A DNA stretch of 64,000 nt, from positions 372,001-436,000 of the forward strand of contig NZ_JAHXYI010000006.1 of assembly GCF_019970045.1 (NCBI RefSeq), written 5' to 3'. How positions within the stretch are numbered: position 1 is the stretch's first letter; each line of letters opens with the position of its first letter. Source of the stretch: Chryseobacterium sp. GVT01B. Its GTDB lineage: Bacteria > Bacteroidota > Bacteroidia > Flavobacteriales > Weeksellaceae. This document shows positions 24,816 to 33,798 of the stretch, piece after piece. The notes under the pieces were generated by a model, which saw only the letters and a program-made list of their open reading frames with translations, had not been told where the DNA came from and searched no databases. A program made the position numbers and the translations under genes.

Positions 24816-25427
24816 ATGGCAAAAATATTAAAAATTTACCCAGACAACCCACAGGAAAATCTTGTGAATGAGGTTATTAAAACTTTAAATAATGGCGGGC
24901 TGATTATCTATCCTTCTGATACGATATACGCTTTAGGCTGTAATATTTTTGATATAAAAGCCATGGAAAAACTGGCTCAGCTCAAAAAAATGAAGCTTGA
25001 GAAGTCGAAATTCTCTATTATTTGTAATGATCTCAGCCATCTTTCTGATTTTACAAGACCTATTGACACCTCGGTTTTCAGATTTCTGAAAAGTCATCTT
25101 CCCGGACCGTTCACTTTTATCCTTGAAGCGAACAAAAGTTTGCCCTTGGCATATAAAGGCCATAAAACAATTGGTATCCGTGTTCCGGATCACCCTATCC
25201 CACAGCTGATCGTTGAAAAACTAGGACACCCTATTGCTTCCACCTCCATTAAAGATGATGATGAAATCCTTGAATATTCTACCGATCCTGAACTGATTGC
25301 CGAGAAATATGATCATTTGGTAGATATCGTTATTGATTCAGGATATGGAGATAATGTGGCTTCCACTATTGTAGACCTTACTTCCGGAGAACCGGAGATT
25401 ATCCGTCAGGGAAAAGGAATTATTTAA
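24816..25427 (+). CDS. L-threonylcarbamoyladenylate synthase (Sua5/YciO/YrdC family)
   Basis: Makes threonylcarbamoyl-AMP from threonine, bicarbonate and ATP, the first step of t6A37 tRNA modification. 203 residues from the ATG at 24816; a TTG five codons upstream lies inside the -7 box and is rejected. Motifs: GGLIIYPSDTIYALGCN (the YrdC entry motif), KSKFSIICNDLSHLSDF, LPGPFTFILEA and GIRVPDHPIPQ, then PIASTSIKDDDE. There is no C-terminal Sua5 domain, so it is the YrdC-length form. Located beside initiator tRNA genes, which are not t6A substrates, so the neighbourhood is probably coincidental. Confidence 0.92.
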   Translation: MAKILKIYPDNPQENLVNEVIKTLNNGGLIIYPSDTIYALGCNIFDIKAMEKLAQLKKMKLEKSKFSIICNDLSHLSDFTRPIDTSVFRFLKSHLPGPFTFILEANKSLPLAYKGHKTIGIRVPDHPIPQLIVEKLGHPIASTSIKDDDEILEYSTDPELIAEKYDHLVDIVIDSGYGDNVASTIVDLTSGEPEIIRQGKGII

Positions 25428-25465
25428 TTCAAAATGTAAGGTTCAAGGTTTAGGGTTATTGGATT

Positions 25466-26167
25466 ATGGGGTTTAATGGGAAATATTCTATAGGAATTTT
25501 ACTCACTTTTGTGCTTTTGGTTGCAGCAATGCTTTATTCTTTTCCAGTTATTACTATGATTACAGGAATAAGAGGAATTACTGCAGACAGCTTTTTTCTT
25601 AGCAGGATTGTGATCTGGATCGTTTTGATCATTGTATTTCTGTACAATAGGGTCATTGAAAAAGATTCATTCTTATTAAAAAAAGAATCTTCCTATTCTA
25701 TCTTATTTTATATTAAAGCAGTTCTGAGCCTGTACTTGATCTGCATTATTGGCGGAGCAGCTCTGAATGCAATAATCCAGTTTTTTATTCCTGAAAAAAT
25801 AAGTGATAAGCTTATTAACCTTGTCCCCGTTTTTAAGAACAATTATTTCTTAATCATTTTCATGTGCCTTACCGCTGCTATTGTAGAAGAATTCCTGATG
25901 CGGGGTTATATACAGCCCAGGATTGAAAAAATCTATAATAATCCGAATGCCGGAGTAATTATTTCATCCATTTTATTTGGAATTCTGCACAGCACATATG
26001 GCACCTTAGGTCAGGTTCTCGGACCTTTCTTTATTGGAATTGTTTTTGCCCTGTTTTATAAACGCTATTCAAATATTAAAATTCTGATCATCTGTCATTT
26101 TATGATTGATTTTATCTCTCTGATGACTCTGAATTTTATTAATATTAAACATTTATCTGCATTTTAA
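25466..26167 (+). CDS. CPBP family intramembrane glutamic endopeptidase
   Basis: Integral membrane protease of the CAAX/ABI family, 233 residues with about six hydrophobic helices. The three active-site motifs are present: EExxxR as EEFLMRGYIQP, FGILHST with the histidine, and CHFMIDF near the C terminus. Bacterial members process or protect small peptides in some bacteriocin clusters, but the function here is not known. The stop codon is 4 bp from yaaA, suggesting a four-gene run CPBP-yaaA-prmC-serine hydrolase. Confidence 0.88.
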   Translation: MGFNGKYSIGILLTFVLLVAAMLYSFPVITMITGIRGITADSFFLSRIVIWIVLIIVFLYNRVIEKDSFLLKKESSYSILFYIKAVLSLYLICIIGGAALNAIIQFFIPEKISDKLINLVPVFKNNYFLIIFMCLTAAIVEEFLMRGYIQPRIEKIYNNPNAGVIISSILFGILHSTYGTLGQVLGPFFIGIVFALFYKRYSNIKILIICHFMIDFISLMTLNFINIKHLSAF

Positions 26168-26171
26168 CATT

Positions 26172-26930
26172 ATGAAAATTATAACATCTCCTGCAAAATT
26201 AATGAACGTAGAAAACTCAACAGATCTTTTGAAATCTTCTACCCCAAGATTCATTGAAGAAGCAGCATTTATACAGTCTTATTTAAAAGAAAAATCTCCA
26301 AAATATCTTTCCGAACTGATGGAAATATCACCCAAACTGGCTGATGAAAACTGGGAAAGAAATCAAAAATGGAAATCCAAACCTACTGCAAAAGAATCTG
26401 CTCCGGCGATGTTTGCTTTTACAGGGGAAGTTTACAGAGGGCTGGATGCCAAGACTCTGGATAAAAATGCGGTAGACTATCTGCAGAAAAACTACAGAAT
26501 GCTTTCCGGGCTTTATGGTCTGCTAAAACCTTCTGATAAAGTCATGCTTTACAGACTGGAAATGGGACGTCCTTTTGAGTTTGAACAATACAAAAATCTA
26601 TATGGATTCTGGAGAGAAAAGATTACAGAGCAATTGAATTCTGAAATGAAAAAAGGAGAAATACTTCTTCACCTTGCCAGCAATGAATATGGAAAAGTAA
26701 TTGACAGAAAAAAGCTGAACCATACAGTAATCGATTTTGATTTTTATGAATTAAAAGAGGGAAAACTGAAAACCATCGTTGTATACACCAAGCACGCAAG
26801 AGGTCTTGTGGTAAGATTTTGTGCTGAAACGAATGCCAAAACTCTGGAAGATGTAAAAGCTTTCAACTATGAAGGCTACAGAATTGATGAAGAGAAGTCT
26901 ACAGATACTAAACTGGTTTTTACAAGATAA
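26172..26930 (+). CDS. yaaA: peroxide stress protein YaaA (DUF328)
   Basis: 252 residues, cytoplasmic. The family signatures MKIITSPAKLM at the start, RMLSGLYGLLKPSDKVMLYRLEMG in the middle and LHLASNEYGKVID later are all present. In Escherichia coli YaaA limits intracellular free iron and DNA damage during hydrogen peroxide stress. Its stop codon abuts the prmC ATG directly (TAA then ATG), so translation is probably coupled. Confidence 0.93.
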   Translation: MKIITSPAKLMNVENSTDLLKSSTPRFIEEAAFIQSYLKEKSPKYLSELMEISPKLADENWERNQKWKSKPTAKESAPAMFAFTGEVYRGLDAKTLDKNAVDYLQKNYRMLSGLYGLLKPSDKVMLYRLEMGRPFEFEQYKNLYGFWREKITEQLNSEMKKGEILLHLASNEYGKVIDRKKLNHTVIDFDFYELKEGKLKTIVVYTKHARGLVVRFCAETNAKTLEDVKAFNYEGYRIDEEKSTDTKLVFTR

Positions 26931-27779
26931 ATGACAATTTCAGCATTTAAAAAATATTTCAAAACAGAACTTTCCGGTCTTTATACTGAATCGGAAAGTG
27001 CTTTTTTATCCTCCCTGTTTATTCACCAGATCGTAGGTTTTGATCATTTTCAGCAAAGAAGATTTTCTGAGCAGGAACTTCTGTTAGATGATGAAGAAAA
27101 GCTTTCTCATTTAGTTTCAGAACTTAAAACAGGACGACCCTATCAGCAGATTCTGGGAGAAACTGAGTTTTATGGAATGAAGTTTTTTGTAGATGAAAAT
27201 GTACTGATTCCCCGTCCTGAAACGGAAGAACTGCTGGAGATTGCTATCAGGGAGATTCAACACTTGAAGTTTAACGTTAAAGGGCTAAAGATTTTGGACA
27301 TTGGAACCGGAAGTGGAGTGATCCCTTTGGTTTTAAAGAAACATTTTCCTGAAGCTATAGTTTCATCAATAGATTTTTCTGAAAAAGCATTAAAGACAGC
27401 CCAAAGAAATGCAGATTATCATCAACTGGAAATACAATTTATCCATGCTGATTATCTGAATTTTGAGCTGGATGAAAACTTTGATATCATTATTTCCAAT
27501 CCTCCGTATATAGGCATTGAGGAAGAGATTGAAATTGCAGATTCTGTGAAAGAATTTGAGCCTAAAATGGCCCTTTTCTCCCCTACTTCCGATGCTTTGA
27601 TTTTCTATAAAAAGATAGCGGAAGATGCTAAAAAGTGCCTGAATGAGGACGGACTTTTATTCTTAGAAATCAATCAGAAATTAGGTCCTGAAACCCTGGA
27701 ACTGTATCAGTATTTTTCTAACGCTCAATTATTGAAGGATTTATCTGAAAATGACAGGTTTATTTATGGAAGGAAATAA
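26931..27779 (+). CDS. prmC: peptide chain release factor N5-glutamine methyltransferase
   Basis: SAM-dependent methyltransferase that modifies the GGQ glutamine of release factors. 282 residues. An N-terminal helical release-factor-binding domain includes GRPYQQILGETEFYG; the SAM site is LDIGTGSGVIPL, and the catalytic motif is N190-PPY-193 in IIISNPPYIG. Directly fused in layout to yaaA with no gap. Cytoplasmic. Confidence 0.95.
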   Translation: MTISAFKKYFKTELSGLYTESESAFLSSLFIHQIVGFDHFQQRRFSEQELLLDDEEKLSHLVSELKTGRPYQQILGETEFYGMKFFVDENVLIPRPETEELLEIAIREIQHLKFNVKGLKILDIGTGSGVIPLVLKKHFPEAIVSSIDFSEKALKTAQRNADYHQLEIQFIHADYLNFELDENFDIIISNPPYIGIEEEIEIADSVKEFEPKMALFSPTSDALIFYKKIAEDAKKCLNEDGLLFLEINQKLGPETLELYQYFSNAQLLKDLSENDRFIYGRK

Positions 27780-27806
27780 GTAATTTTGCTTCCAGACACC
27801 TAACCT

Positions 27807-28829
27807 ATGAAAACTTTACTATGGAATACCTTCATTGGTATTTTTCTGATTCTGCAGCTCACCTCCTGCAAACAGCATCCTCAGGATGTTGTGAATGAGT
27901 ATTATAAGAAAGGAGAATTCAATGGCTCTGTTCTGATCGTGAAAAACGGCCAGGTTGTATGTGATACTGCTTTAGGGTTCAAAAATATTGAAAAAGGGCT
28001 CCGATCAGATAAAAACACCTCTTTTTATATTGCCTCACTCAGCAAACCTTTTACTGCTGCAGCCATTATGATTCTACAGCAAAAAGGGTTATTGAAGCTG
28101 GATGACAAAGCATCTCAGTTCATTGAACTTCCTGAATATGCTAAGAATATTACGATCAGGCAGCTTTTGCACCATACATCGGGGATCAGTGACTATGAGA
28201 GTTTGTTTTCGAAAAAAGGATTGACCAATCAAGAAGTGATTGACTGGCTGTTTAGCCTTAAAAATCTTGATTTCATTCCTGACAGCAAGTTTAAATACAG
28301 CAACAGCGGATATATTATTCTTTCTCAGATTATCGAAAAGGTTTCCGGGAAATCTTATCATACTTTGATCAATGAACAGATCATCATGCCTTTGAAGATG
28401 AACAATACGTATGTGTATGAACCTTCCACGATTATTCAAAATAAAGCAGTGGGATATAATCAACAGAAGAAACCTGATGATTATTCCATCTTAACAACTG
28501 GTGACGGCGGAATTTATTCTACTCCTGAAGATCTGTATAAATTTGATCAGGCTTTACGAAACTACACTTTGATCAATAAAGAAAATACAGCACTTGTGTA
28601 TACTCCTGCAAAACTCTCCGGCGGCCAGATTTCAAACTACGGGTTTGCCTGGTTTATAGAAAAAGAAAAGGGTGGAAAAACCGCAATGCATACAGGTGGT
28701 TTGAGTGGTTTCAAAGCTTTATTCTGGAGAGATCTGGAGCATAACAGCTGTATTATAGCACTTACCAATCAGGGAGATGCATTCCCTTTGGGTAACTTTT
28801 TAAATGATATCAAAAAAACAATTCAGTAA
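27807..28829 (+). CDS. serine hydrolase (class C beta-lactamase / PBP-like), lipoprotein
   Basis: 340 residues. An N-terminal lipoprotein signal ends in LTSC (lipobox cysteine about residue 21). The hydrolase domain has S-x-x-K as SLSK in IASLSKPFTAAA, Y-x-N as YSNSGY and the third box as HTGG in AMHTGGLSGF. This is the serine hydrolase / esterase group that looks like AmpC; most members are peptidases or esterases and true beta-lactamase activity is not indicated. It follows prmC by 27 bp and precedes a DUF4180 gene by 5 bp. Confidence 0.9.
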   Translation: MKTLLWNTFIGIFLILQLTSCKQHPQDVVNEYYKKGEFNGSVLIVKNGQVVCDTALGFKNIEKGLRSDKNTSFYIASLSKPFTAAAIMILQQKGLLKLDDKASQFIELPEYAKNITIRQLLHHTSGISDYESLFSKKGLTNQEVIDWLFSLKNLDFIPDSKFKYSNSGYIILSQIIEKVSGKSYHTLINEQIIMPLKMNNTYVYEPSTIIQNKAVGYNQQKKPDDYSILTTGDGGIYSTPEDLYKFDQALRNYTLINKENTALVYTPAKLSGGQISNYGFAWFIEKEKGGKTAMHTGGLSGFKALFWRDLEHNSCIIALTNQGDAFPLGNFLNDIKKTIQ

Positions 28830-28834
28830 AGAAA

Positions 28835-29194
28835 ATGACTATTCAATCTCACGAAATTAATACGATAAAAATTGCAGAAGTTATTTCTGATAACATAATC
28901 ATCCAATCTGCACAGGACGGGTTGGATCTCATGGGAAATATCTATTATCAGGGTTTTGACAAAGTCATTCTTTATGAAAAAAACATCACTCCTGAATTCT
29001 TCGATTTAAAAACAAAAATTGCAGGTGAAATTCTTCAAAAATTCTCAAACTATCGTATAGGATTGACTATTGTAGGTAATTTCGACAAATATGAGAGTAA
29101 GAGCCTGAAAGATTTTATTTTTGAAAGTAACAAAACAAAACACGTAAATTTTCTTGGTTCACTGAAAGATGCGTTGGATAATTTATCAAAATAA
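28835..29194 (+). CDS. DUF4180 domain protein
   Basis: 119 residues, cytoplasmic. The DUF4180 pattern is clear: ..AEVISDNIIIQSAQDGLDLMGNIYYQGFDKVILYEKNI.., with the TPEFFDLKTKIAGEILQKFSNYRIGLTIVG core and a final LGSLKDALDNL. No function is assigned to the family. It starts 5 bp after the serine hydrolase stop, so it is the last gene of that run. Confidence 0.88.
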   Translation: MTIQSHEINTIKIAEVISDNIIIQSAQDGLDLMGNIYYQGFDKVILYEKNITPEFFDLKTKIAGEILQKFSNYRIGLTIVGNFDKYESKSLKDFIFESNKTKHVNFLGSLKDALDNLSK

Positions 29195-29738
29195 ATGCTT
29201 TTTCAGACAATTAGCTCAAAACATATAGCTCACCATGTTTTTAAGTATCAGTATTTTTGATAAACTGCAATTTCAAAAAAACACAATGATTTGAATGTTA
29301 AAAATAAACTACTTGTTTTGATATATTATTAAAAATTTAAATCAACAATCAATAATTTAACTAACAAATAAAGTTAAATTAAATTTAATCGTCTGAAAAC
29401 CAAATATTAAGTAGTTTATTCGTATATTTGCAAAAACACAAGGATTATGAATTTTACTATTCTAAAGGCTTATATTGTATAATAGGGCTACTTAAAACTC
29501 AATTCTCTTTTTTTGACTCTTACAGATAGACATAGATGTTTCTATGACCCAATTTTGTTATATCTGTTACTTTGGAAACTAAGGTCTCCTCATACTATTG
29601 TATTGGTATGATTCATTGATTTGAATGAATTGAAGACGATTGATTTCCAGTATAAATTAAGCTGAAAGGAAAGTATTTTTCATAAAAAAACAACACAAAA
29701 AACATATAATACACAGATAAAAAATTATTAAAGACATC
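29195..29738 (+). other. 544-bp gene-free region with candidate long 5' leader
   Basis: The first 200 bp is AT-rich and featureless. A -7 box is at 29423-29430, then an 11-codon ORF (29447-29482). Further on are two small inverted repeats, CATAC..GTATG (29592-29611) and ATTCAT..ATGAAT (29610-29629), before the secreted protein gene at 29739. A structured leader of about 300 nt is possible. Confidence 0.45.
29423..29430 (+). promoter_or_regulatory. -7 box upstream of the 29739 gene
   Basis: TATATTTG, exact TAnnTTTG, 308 bp before the ATG at 29739. No -33 element at the expected spacing. Confidence 0.4.
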
Positions 29739-30311
29739 ATGATTAAAAAATTATTTCTACCAATCGTTTTAGTAAGTTCTTTTTCTTATGCCCAGATAGG
29801 GATTAACACACCCACACCTGATGAAAGTGCAATTCTGGATGTGTATAGCCAAAATAAAGGGATGCTTATTCCAAGACTTACTACTGCAAAAAGAGATGCC
29901 ATTGCTAATCCGGCCAACTCACTTCTTATTTATGACACGGATAAAAAATGTTTAAGCCAGAATATTGGAACGCCTACCAAACCAGATTGGTTATGTATCA
30001 GTAATAATGCTGTAAAAATGTTTTACATGCCTAGTGTTTCTTTTGATACTTCCACTACTGCAACCGGCAGAACTAAAGATTTATATACTTTGTATAAAAC
30101 TCAGTTCGGATCTCCAAAGGCGAAGAGTACCAGTGCTCCTGCATCTATTCCTTTTTTCCCGTCAAGCAAAGATCTTTACTATTATGTAACAGATGCTGAT
30201 CCTAATGTATTCAGTAATATTTCTATTTCTGATGACGGGGTAATGACCTATGACGTAAAAGCAGCTGCAACAGACTGTTCTTTTATTAATATTGTTTTTG
30301 TCGTTAAATAA
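29739..30311 (+). CDS. secreted protein with GINTxxP/LDV N-terminal region
   Basis: 190 residues with a signal peptide (1-18, SSFSYAQ). After it comes the pattern IGINTPTPDESAILDV..KGMLIPRLTTAKRDAI..LLIYDTD, widespread at the N terminus of secreted Bacteroidota proteins and resembling the trimeric head region of tail-fibre-like structural proteins. The remaining 100 residues have no recognisable domain and no T9SS sorting signature. The next gene, an L-type lectin-like protein, follows after 6 bp, so both are one operon and may work together at the cell surface. Confidence 0.8.
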   Translation: MIKKLFLPIVLVSSFSYAQIGINTPTPDESAILDVYSQNKGMLIPRLTTAKRDAIANPANSLLIYDTDKKCLSQNIGTPTKPDWLCISNNAVKMFYMPSVSFDTSTTATGRTKDLYTLYKTQFGSPKAKSTSAPASIPFFPSSKDLYYYVTDADPNVFSNISISDDGVMTYDVKAAATDCSFINIVFVVK

Positions 30312-30317
30312 TGAGTT

Positions 30318-31850
30318 ATGATAAAAAATACTCTAATTAGCAGACACAAAAGACTTTTGTTTATTTTCTCATCGTTTATTTTCTCCCAAGGTATTCAGGC
30401 TCAGAATCAGCAGGGAACCGGATATCCGTATTTTGTCAACTTCACACAGGGGTTACAGCCTCAGGAAGCTTATAAAGTAGTGACCAGCGGAGTCCAGAAT
30501 GATGCCACCTTTACCACAGACGGATTGCGGCTTACCCGAAGTGTGAATAATATTTCCGGAGGTATTATACTCGCTGATAAAATATTCAATAGTGACCAGG
30601 GAATTAAGTTTGAATTTGAATTTGCCATTTATGGAGGAAATACTAACGGAGGAGATGGAATTTCCATATTCCTGGTCGATGGATCTATTCCTAAAAGTCA
30701 ACTTAATCTTGGATATTTTGGTGGAGGATTGGGATATAGCTTTGTACGTGGAGGTGAGTCAACAGAAGGACTGAGAGGTGCCTATCTGGGAATAGGACTG
30801 GATGAATTCGGAAACTTCAAAACAAGTTTTAACCAAGGTGAAAGAGTCAGAAACGGAATTTTTGGCGTAACCTTAGCTGATGGACGAAGCAATGTTTCTT
30901 TAAGAGGTAAACGTGGAAATCAATATCTGTCGTCATCTGAACCTGCGGGATACAATGGCTACCCGTTACTTTACAGTACAGCAACCAACGCATCCCCTTC
31001 CAGCAGCAACCGATCTGCTTATCTGGACACCCAGACAGGAAAATTTATTGGCATAAAAAATACGAATCTTCAACAGTTCAGTATTGAAAGCGGTGGAACC
31101 ACTATTCCTCAGAATGAAAATGACATCAGATTCCGTAAAGCCTATGTCACATTGATTCCCAATCCTGCTGGAGGGTACAATATAACATTGGAAATACAAC
31201 ACGGAAATGTGAAAGAAACAGTGATTGATAATTATTACTATCCAACATCCTTAAAGTACACAGAGACTACAATATCTAACAGTACGGTAAGAAATCTGGA
31301 CACTTCTCCTCCAGCTACTTTCAGAATTGGTTTTGCGGCATCTACCGGAGCTGCTAAAAATATACATTTATTGAAAAATTTAGGAGTAACCAGACCTTAT
31401 GCTGCGGAGGTAACGGATGATCTGTTTGCAGGATGTCCAGGCATAAAATCAACATATTCTCCTTTACTTAATGATGCGGCTTATAGCGGTCAGAATCCGC
31501 GAACGCTTTCTTATGATAATCTGGATTTTAATTCATTCCGTTTTTTGGACATTAATGGCAGTGTAATCCCGAATATTGTAAACGGCACCTATACAAGCAA
31601 TGAGGGTACATGGGTATATTCTTATTCCACAGGAAGGCTTTCTTTCAAGCCTGCATCCGGATTTACCGGAACTGCACAAATAAAATATGATATCAAAGGC
31701 GGGGGAAGCAATGGTACTGAAGCCCCTTACAATCTTGAAGAATACAGATCAATGCCGGCGTTGATCCAAGTGAATGTTTCAAGTTCAAACAACTGCAGCA
31801 AAGCCTGTGTGATTTCTAATAAAAATGTCACTCAGAAAATAACAAGATAA
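30318..31850 (+). CDS. secreted L-type lectin-domain protein
   Basis: 510 residues with a signal peptide ending about residue 29 (GIQAQ). Residues of about 40-350 match the legume/L-type lectin fold: FEFEFAIYGGNTNGGDGISIFLVDG, then GYFGGGLGYSF and GAYLGIGLDEFGNF, and later TFRIGFAASTGAAKNIH. The C-terminal 140 residues, with paired cysteines and GYTGTAQIKYDI-type text, look like an Ig or cadherin-like module. No T9SS type A signature is visible. It probably binds carbohydrate outside the cell; the ligand is unknown. Confidence 0.83.
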   Translation: MIKNTLISRHKRLLFIFSSFIFSQGIQAQNQQGTGYPYFVNFTQGLQPQEAYKVVTSGVQNDATFTTDGLRLTRSVNNISGGIILADKIFNSDQGIKFEFEFAIYGGNTNGGDGISIFLVDGSIPKSQLNLGYFGGGLGYSFVRGGESTEGLRGAYLGIGLDEFGNFKTSFNQGERVRNGIFGVTLADGRSNVSLRGKRGNQYLSSSEPAGYNGYPLLYSTATNASPSSSNRSAYLDTQTGKFIGIKNTNLQQFSIESGGTTIPQNENDIRFRKAYVTLIPNPAGGYNITLEIQHGNVKETVIDNYYYPTSLKYTETTISNSTVRNLDTSPPATFRIGFAASTGAAKNIHLLKNLGVTRPYAAEVTDDLFAGCPGIKSTYSPLLNDAAYSGQNPRTLSYDNLDFNSFRFLDINGSVIPNIVNGTYTSNEGTWVYSYSTGRLSFKPASGFTGTAQIKYDIKGGGSNGTEAPYNLEEYRSMPALIQVNVSSSNNCSKACVISNKNVTQKITR

Positions 31851-31854
31851 TTTG

Positions 31855-31886
31855 AAAAACCAGCTTTTCAGGAGCTGGTTTTTTTA
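31855..31886. terminator. bidirectional terminator between lectin and epimerase genes
   Basis: Eleven-base perfect stem AAAAACCAGCT / AGCTGGTTTTT with a 7-nt loop and T runs on both strands; separates convergent genes. Confidence 0.85.
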
Positions 31887-32857
31887 TTTTGAATAGGATT
31901 TTCAATAAAATACTGAACGGCATCACTGATTGCTTTATCTACAGATTGATATTGAATATCCAACTCTTCTACTGATTTCTGATTAGAATAATAATTACAA
32001 ATCTGCAGTGCTTTCATATTGGCAGTACTGAGATTTGTTTTTATCTTTAATTTTCTTAATCCCTCTCCTATCAATCCCAGGAAATTCAACAACCCATTTG
32101 GAATGGCTATCATGGCTGGATTTTGATGGGTAATTTTATTTATTTTCTTAAAAAATTCTTTATAGCTTAAGTTTTCATTGGCTAAAAGATATTTTTCACC
32201 ATTCCTACCCTTTTTAATCGCATGTAAGACTCCGTAGGCTGCATCTTCTGCGTGTACAAAGTTTTTCCCTCCTTTAGGGTAGAAAACAAGTTTATTTTTC
32301 CAGGCCCAGAAGATAATTTTCCCGGAACTCGGTTTGCTGTCATAGGCTCCGATCATAAAAGTGGGATTTACGATAATTACTTCTGTATTTTTACGGTTCT
32401 TTAAAAGGTAATCTTCAGCTTCCAACTTACTTTGAGCATACATTGAATGGGTAAAAGGATAAAGCTGCGGTGCTTGTTCATTTCCCCGGAATGCTGTAGT
32501 TCCATATCCCAAAGTGTTTGCTGTGCTTACAAACAAAAACTTTTTTACATTCATTAATTCTGCATGGGTAAACAGATTGATGGTTACCTCATAATTCACT
32601 TTTCTATATTCATCATAGTTGATGAGATTCTGGCGTGTTTCCGCAGCAATATGAATGACGCAGTCAACTTCTTTGAGTAATAATGAAAGATCAGATGAAA
32701 GATCCGTTTCCATCAGCTTCAGATTTTCGTTCTCTTCACCCAGCCAGCCGCTTTTCTTGCGCACCAGAGCAATAACAGAATAATCATTTTGTAATAATTT
32801 AATAATAACATTAGTTCCCAGAAGCCCTGTCGCTCCGGTTACACACACTTTTTTCAT
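31868..32857 (-). CDS. NAD-dependent epimerase/dehydratase family protein
   Basis: 329 residues from the ATG at 32857, whose ATGA overlaps the stop of the preceding SDR gene by four bases; a start 17 codons upstream is possible but the overlap favours this one. Extended SDR: cofactor motif VTGATGLLGTN, catalytic Y-x-x-x-K as YAQSK, and a DVVVIHIA-like turn (CVIHIAAETRQN). The substrate is not clear; members act on sugar nucleotides, flavonoid-like ketones or sterols. Confidence 0.88.
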   Translation of the reverse strand: MKKVCVTGATGLLGTNVIIKLLQNDYSVIALVRKKSGWLGEENENLKLMETDLSSDLSLLLKEVDCVIHIAAETRQNLINYDEYRKVNYEVTINLFTHAELMNVKKFLFVSTANTLGYGTTAFRGNEQAPQLYPFTHSMYAQSKLEAEDYLLKNRKNTEVIIVNPTFMIGAYDSKPSSGKIIFWAWKNKLVFYPKGGKNFVHAEDAAYGVLHAIKKGRNGEKYLLANENLSYKEFFKKINKITHQNPAMIAIPNGLLNFLGLIGEGLRKLKIKTNLSTANMKALQICNYYSNQKSVEELDIQYQSVDKAISDAVQYFIENPIQNKKTSS

Positions 32858-33639
32858 GCTTCTATCTCTCTTTTTATAGCCTGAGTCATCAACGGAAGTT
32901 TGATCCATATGGGTAAAATTTTCATCATCAGCCAGCTGATTGGGTTCACCATAATTACGGAATCTTTTTTAAACAATTGACGAATGCAGTATGATGCCAC
33001 TTTATCAGGATTTAAAAGGGTCAGTTTTCCTATGAAACCTTGTTTTTCTATCCTTTTACAGACATCCGTATTGGTTTTCATAGCACCTGGATTCACCACA
33101 CTTACAAAGACATTGGTATCTTTCAGTTCTTCATGCAGTCCTCTTGAAAATGAATGGATAAAGCTTTTGGAAGCTGGATATACGGTTTTAAAACCAATGG
33201 GAGAAAAGGCAGCCATGCTGGAAACATTCAAAATATAGGCTTTTGGCTGTTTTAAAAGATTAGGAAGTAGCTGATGAGTGATCAATGAAGTTGCCGTTAC
33301 ATTGACCTGTAGAATAGTATTGATATAATCCGGAGAGGCTTCTGTGAATTTTTTAGTTCCTCCAAGTCCTGCATTGTTGATCAGGATATGAATATTAAAA
33401 GAACGATTAAGCCATTCTGTAAGCTTCATGACATTGTCATTAACAGAGAGATCTGTTTCATAATAATGAACTTTTACATCATACAGCTCGTTCAGTTCCT
33501 GAGAAAATTCTTGAAGGTTCTGATCCGGAAGACTGACCAGAATGACATTGATCTTTTTCTTTGCCAGATGTTCAGCGAATGACTTGCCAAGTCCCTGGCT
33601 TGCTCCTGTGACGACAGCATATGACTCTTTGGTATCCAT
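32854..33639 (-). CDS. SDR family NAD(P)-dependent oxidoreductase
   Basis: Classical short-chain dehydrogenase, 261 residues. Cofactor motif TGASQGLGKS, NNAGLGG, catalytic serine in LNVSSMAAF and Y-x-x-x-K as YPASK. The C-terminal 30 residues are hydrophobic (ISWLMMKILPIWIKLPLM), unlike short cytosolic SDRs, and could associate with a membrane. The stop overlaps the downstream epimerase start (ATGA), so the two are one translationally coupled operon, led by a good -7 box. Substrate unknown. Confidence 0.88.
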   Translation of the reverse strand: MDTKESYAVVTGASQGLGKSFAEHLAKKKINVILVSLPDQNLQEFSQELNELYDVKVHYYETDLSVNDNVMKLTEWLNRSFNIHILINNAGLGGTKKFTEASPDYINTILQVNVTATSLITHQLLPNLLKQPKAYILNVSSMAAFSPIGFKTVYPASKSFIHSFSRGLHEELKDTNVFVSVVNPGAMKTNTDVCKRIEKQGFIGKLTLLNPDKVASYCIRQLFKKDSVIMVNPISWLMMKILPIWIKLPLMTQAIKREIEA

Positions 33640-33658
33640 ACGTTTAAATTTTATGGTA

Positions 33659-33666
33659 CAAAGCTA
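33659..33666 (-). promoter_or_regulatory. -7 box of the SDR/epimerase operon
   Basis: TAGCTTTG on the minus strand, exact consensus, 20 bp before the SDR ATG. Confidence 0.6.
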
Positions 33667-33798
33667 TCGTGAAAAGAGGGTTTGAATGTTCCGGATTATC
33701 TAAACGGACTGATTTTGAAACAATAAAGATAATTTATTTAAAACACTAAAAATCAGCACTTTAAATCAATAAAAAAGTAAAACTTTATAAACCTGAAC

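Noticed and set aside
27807..28829. true class C beta-lactamase
   Set aside because: S-x-x-K, YSN and HTGG motifs are also typical of serine hydrolases and esterases; lipoprotein signal and context do not indicate beta-lactam resistance.
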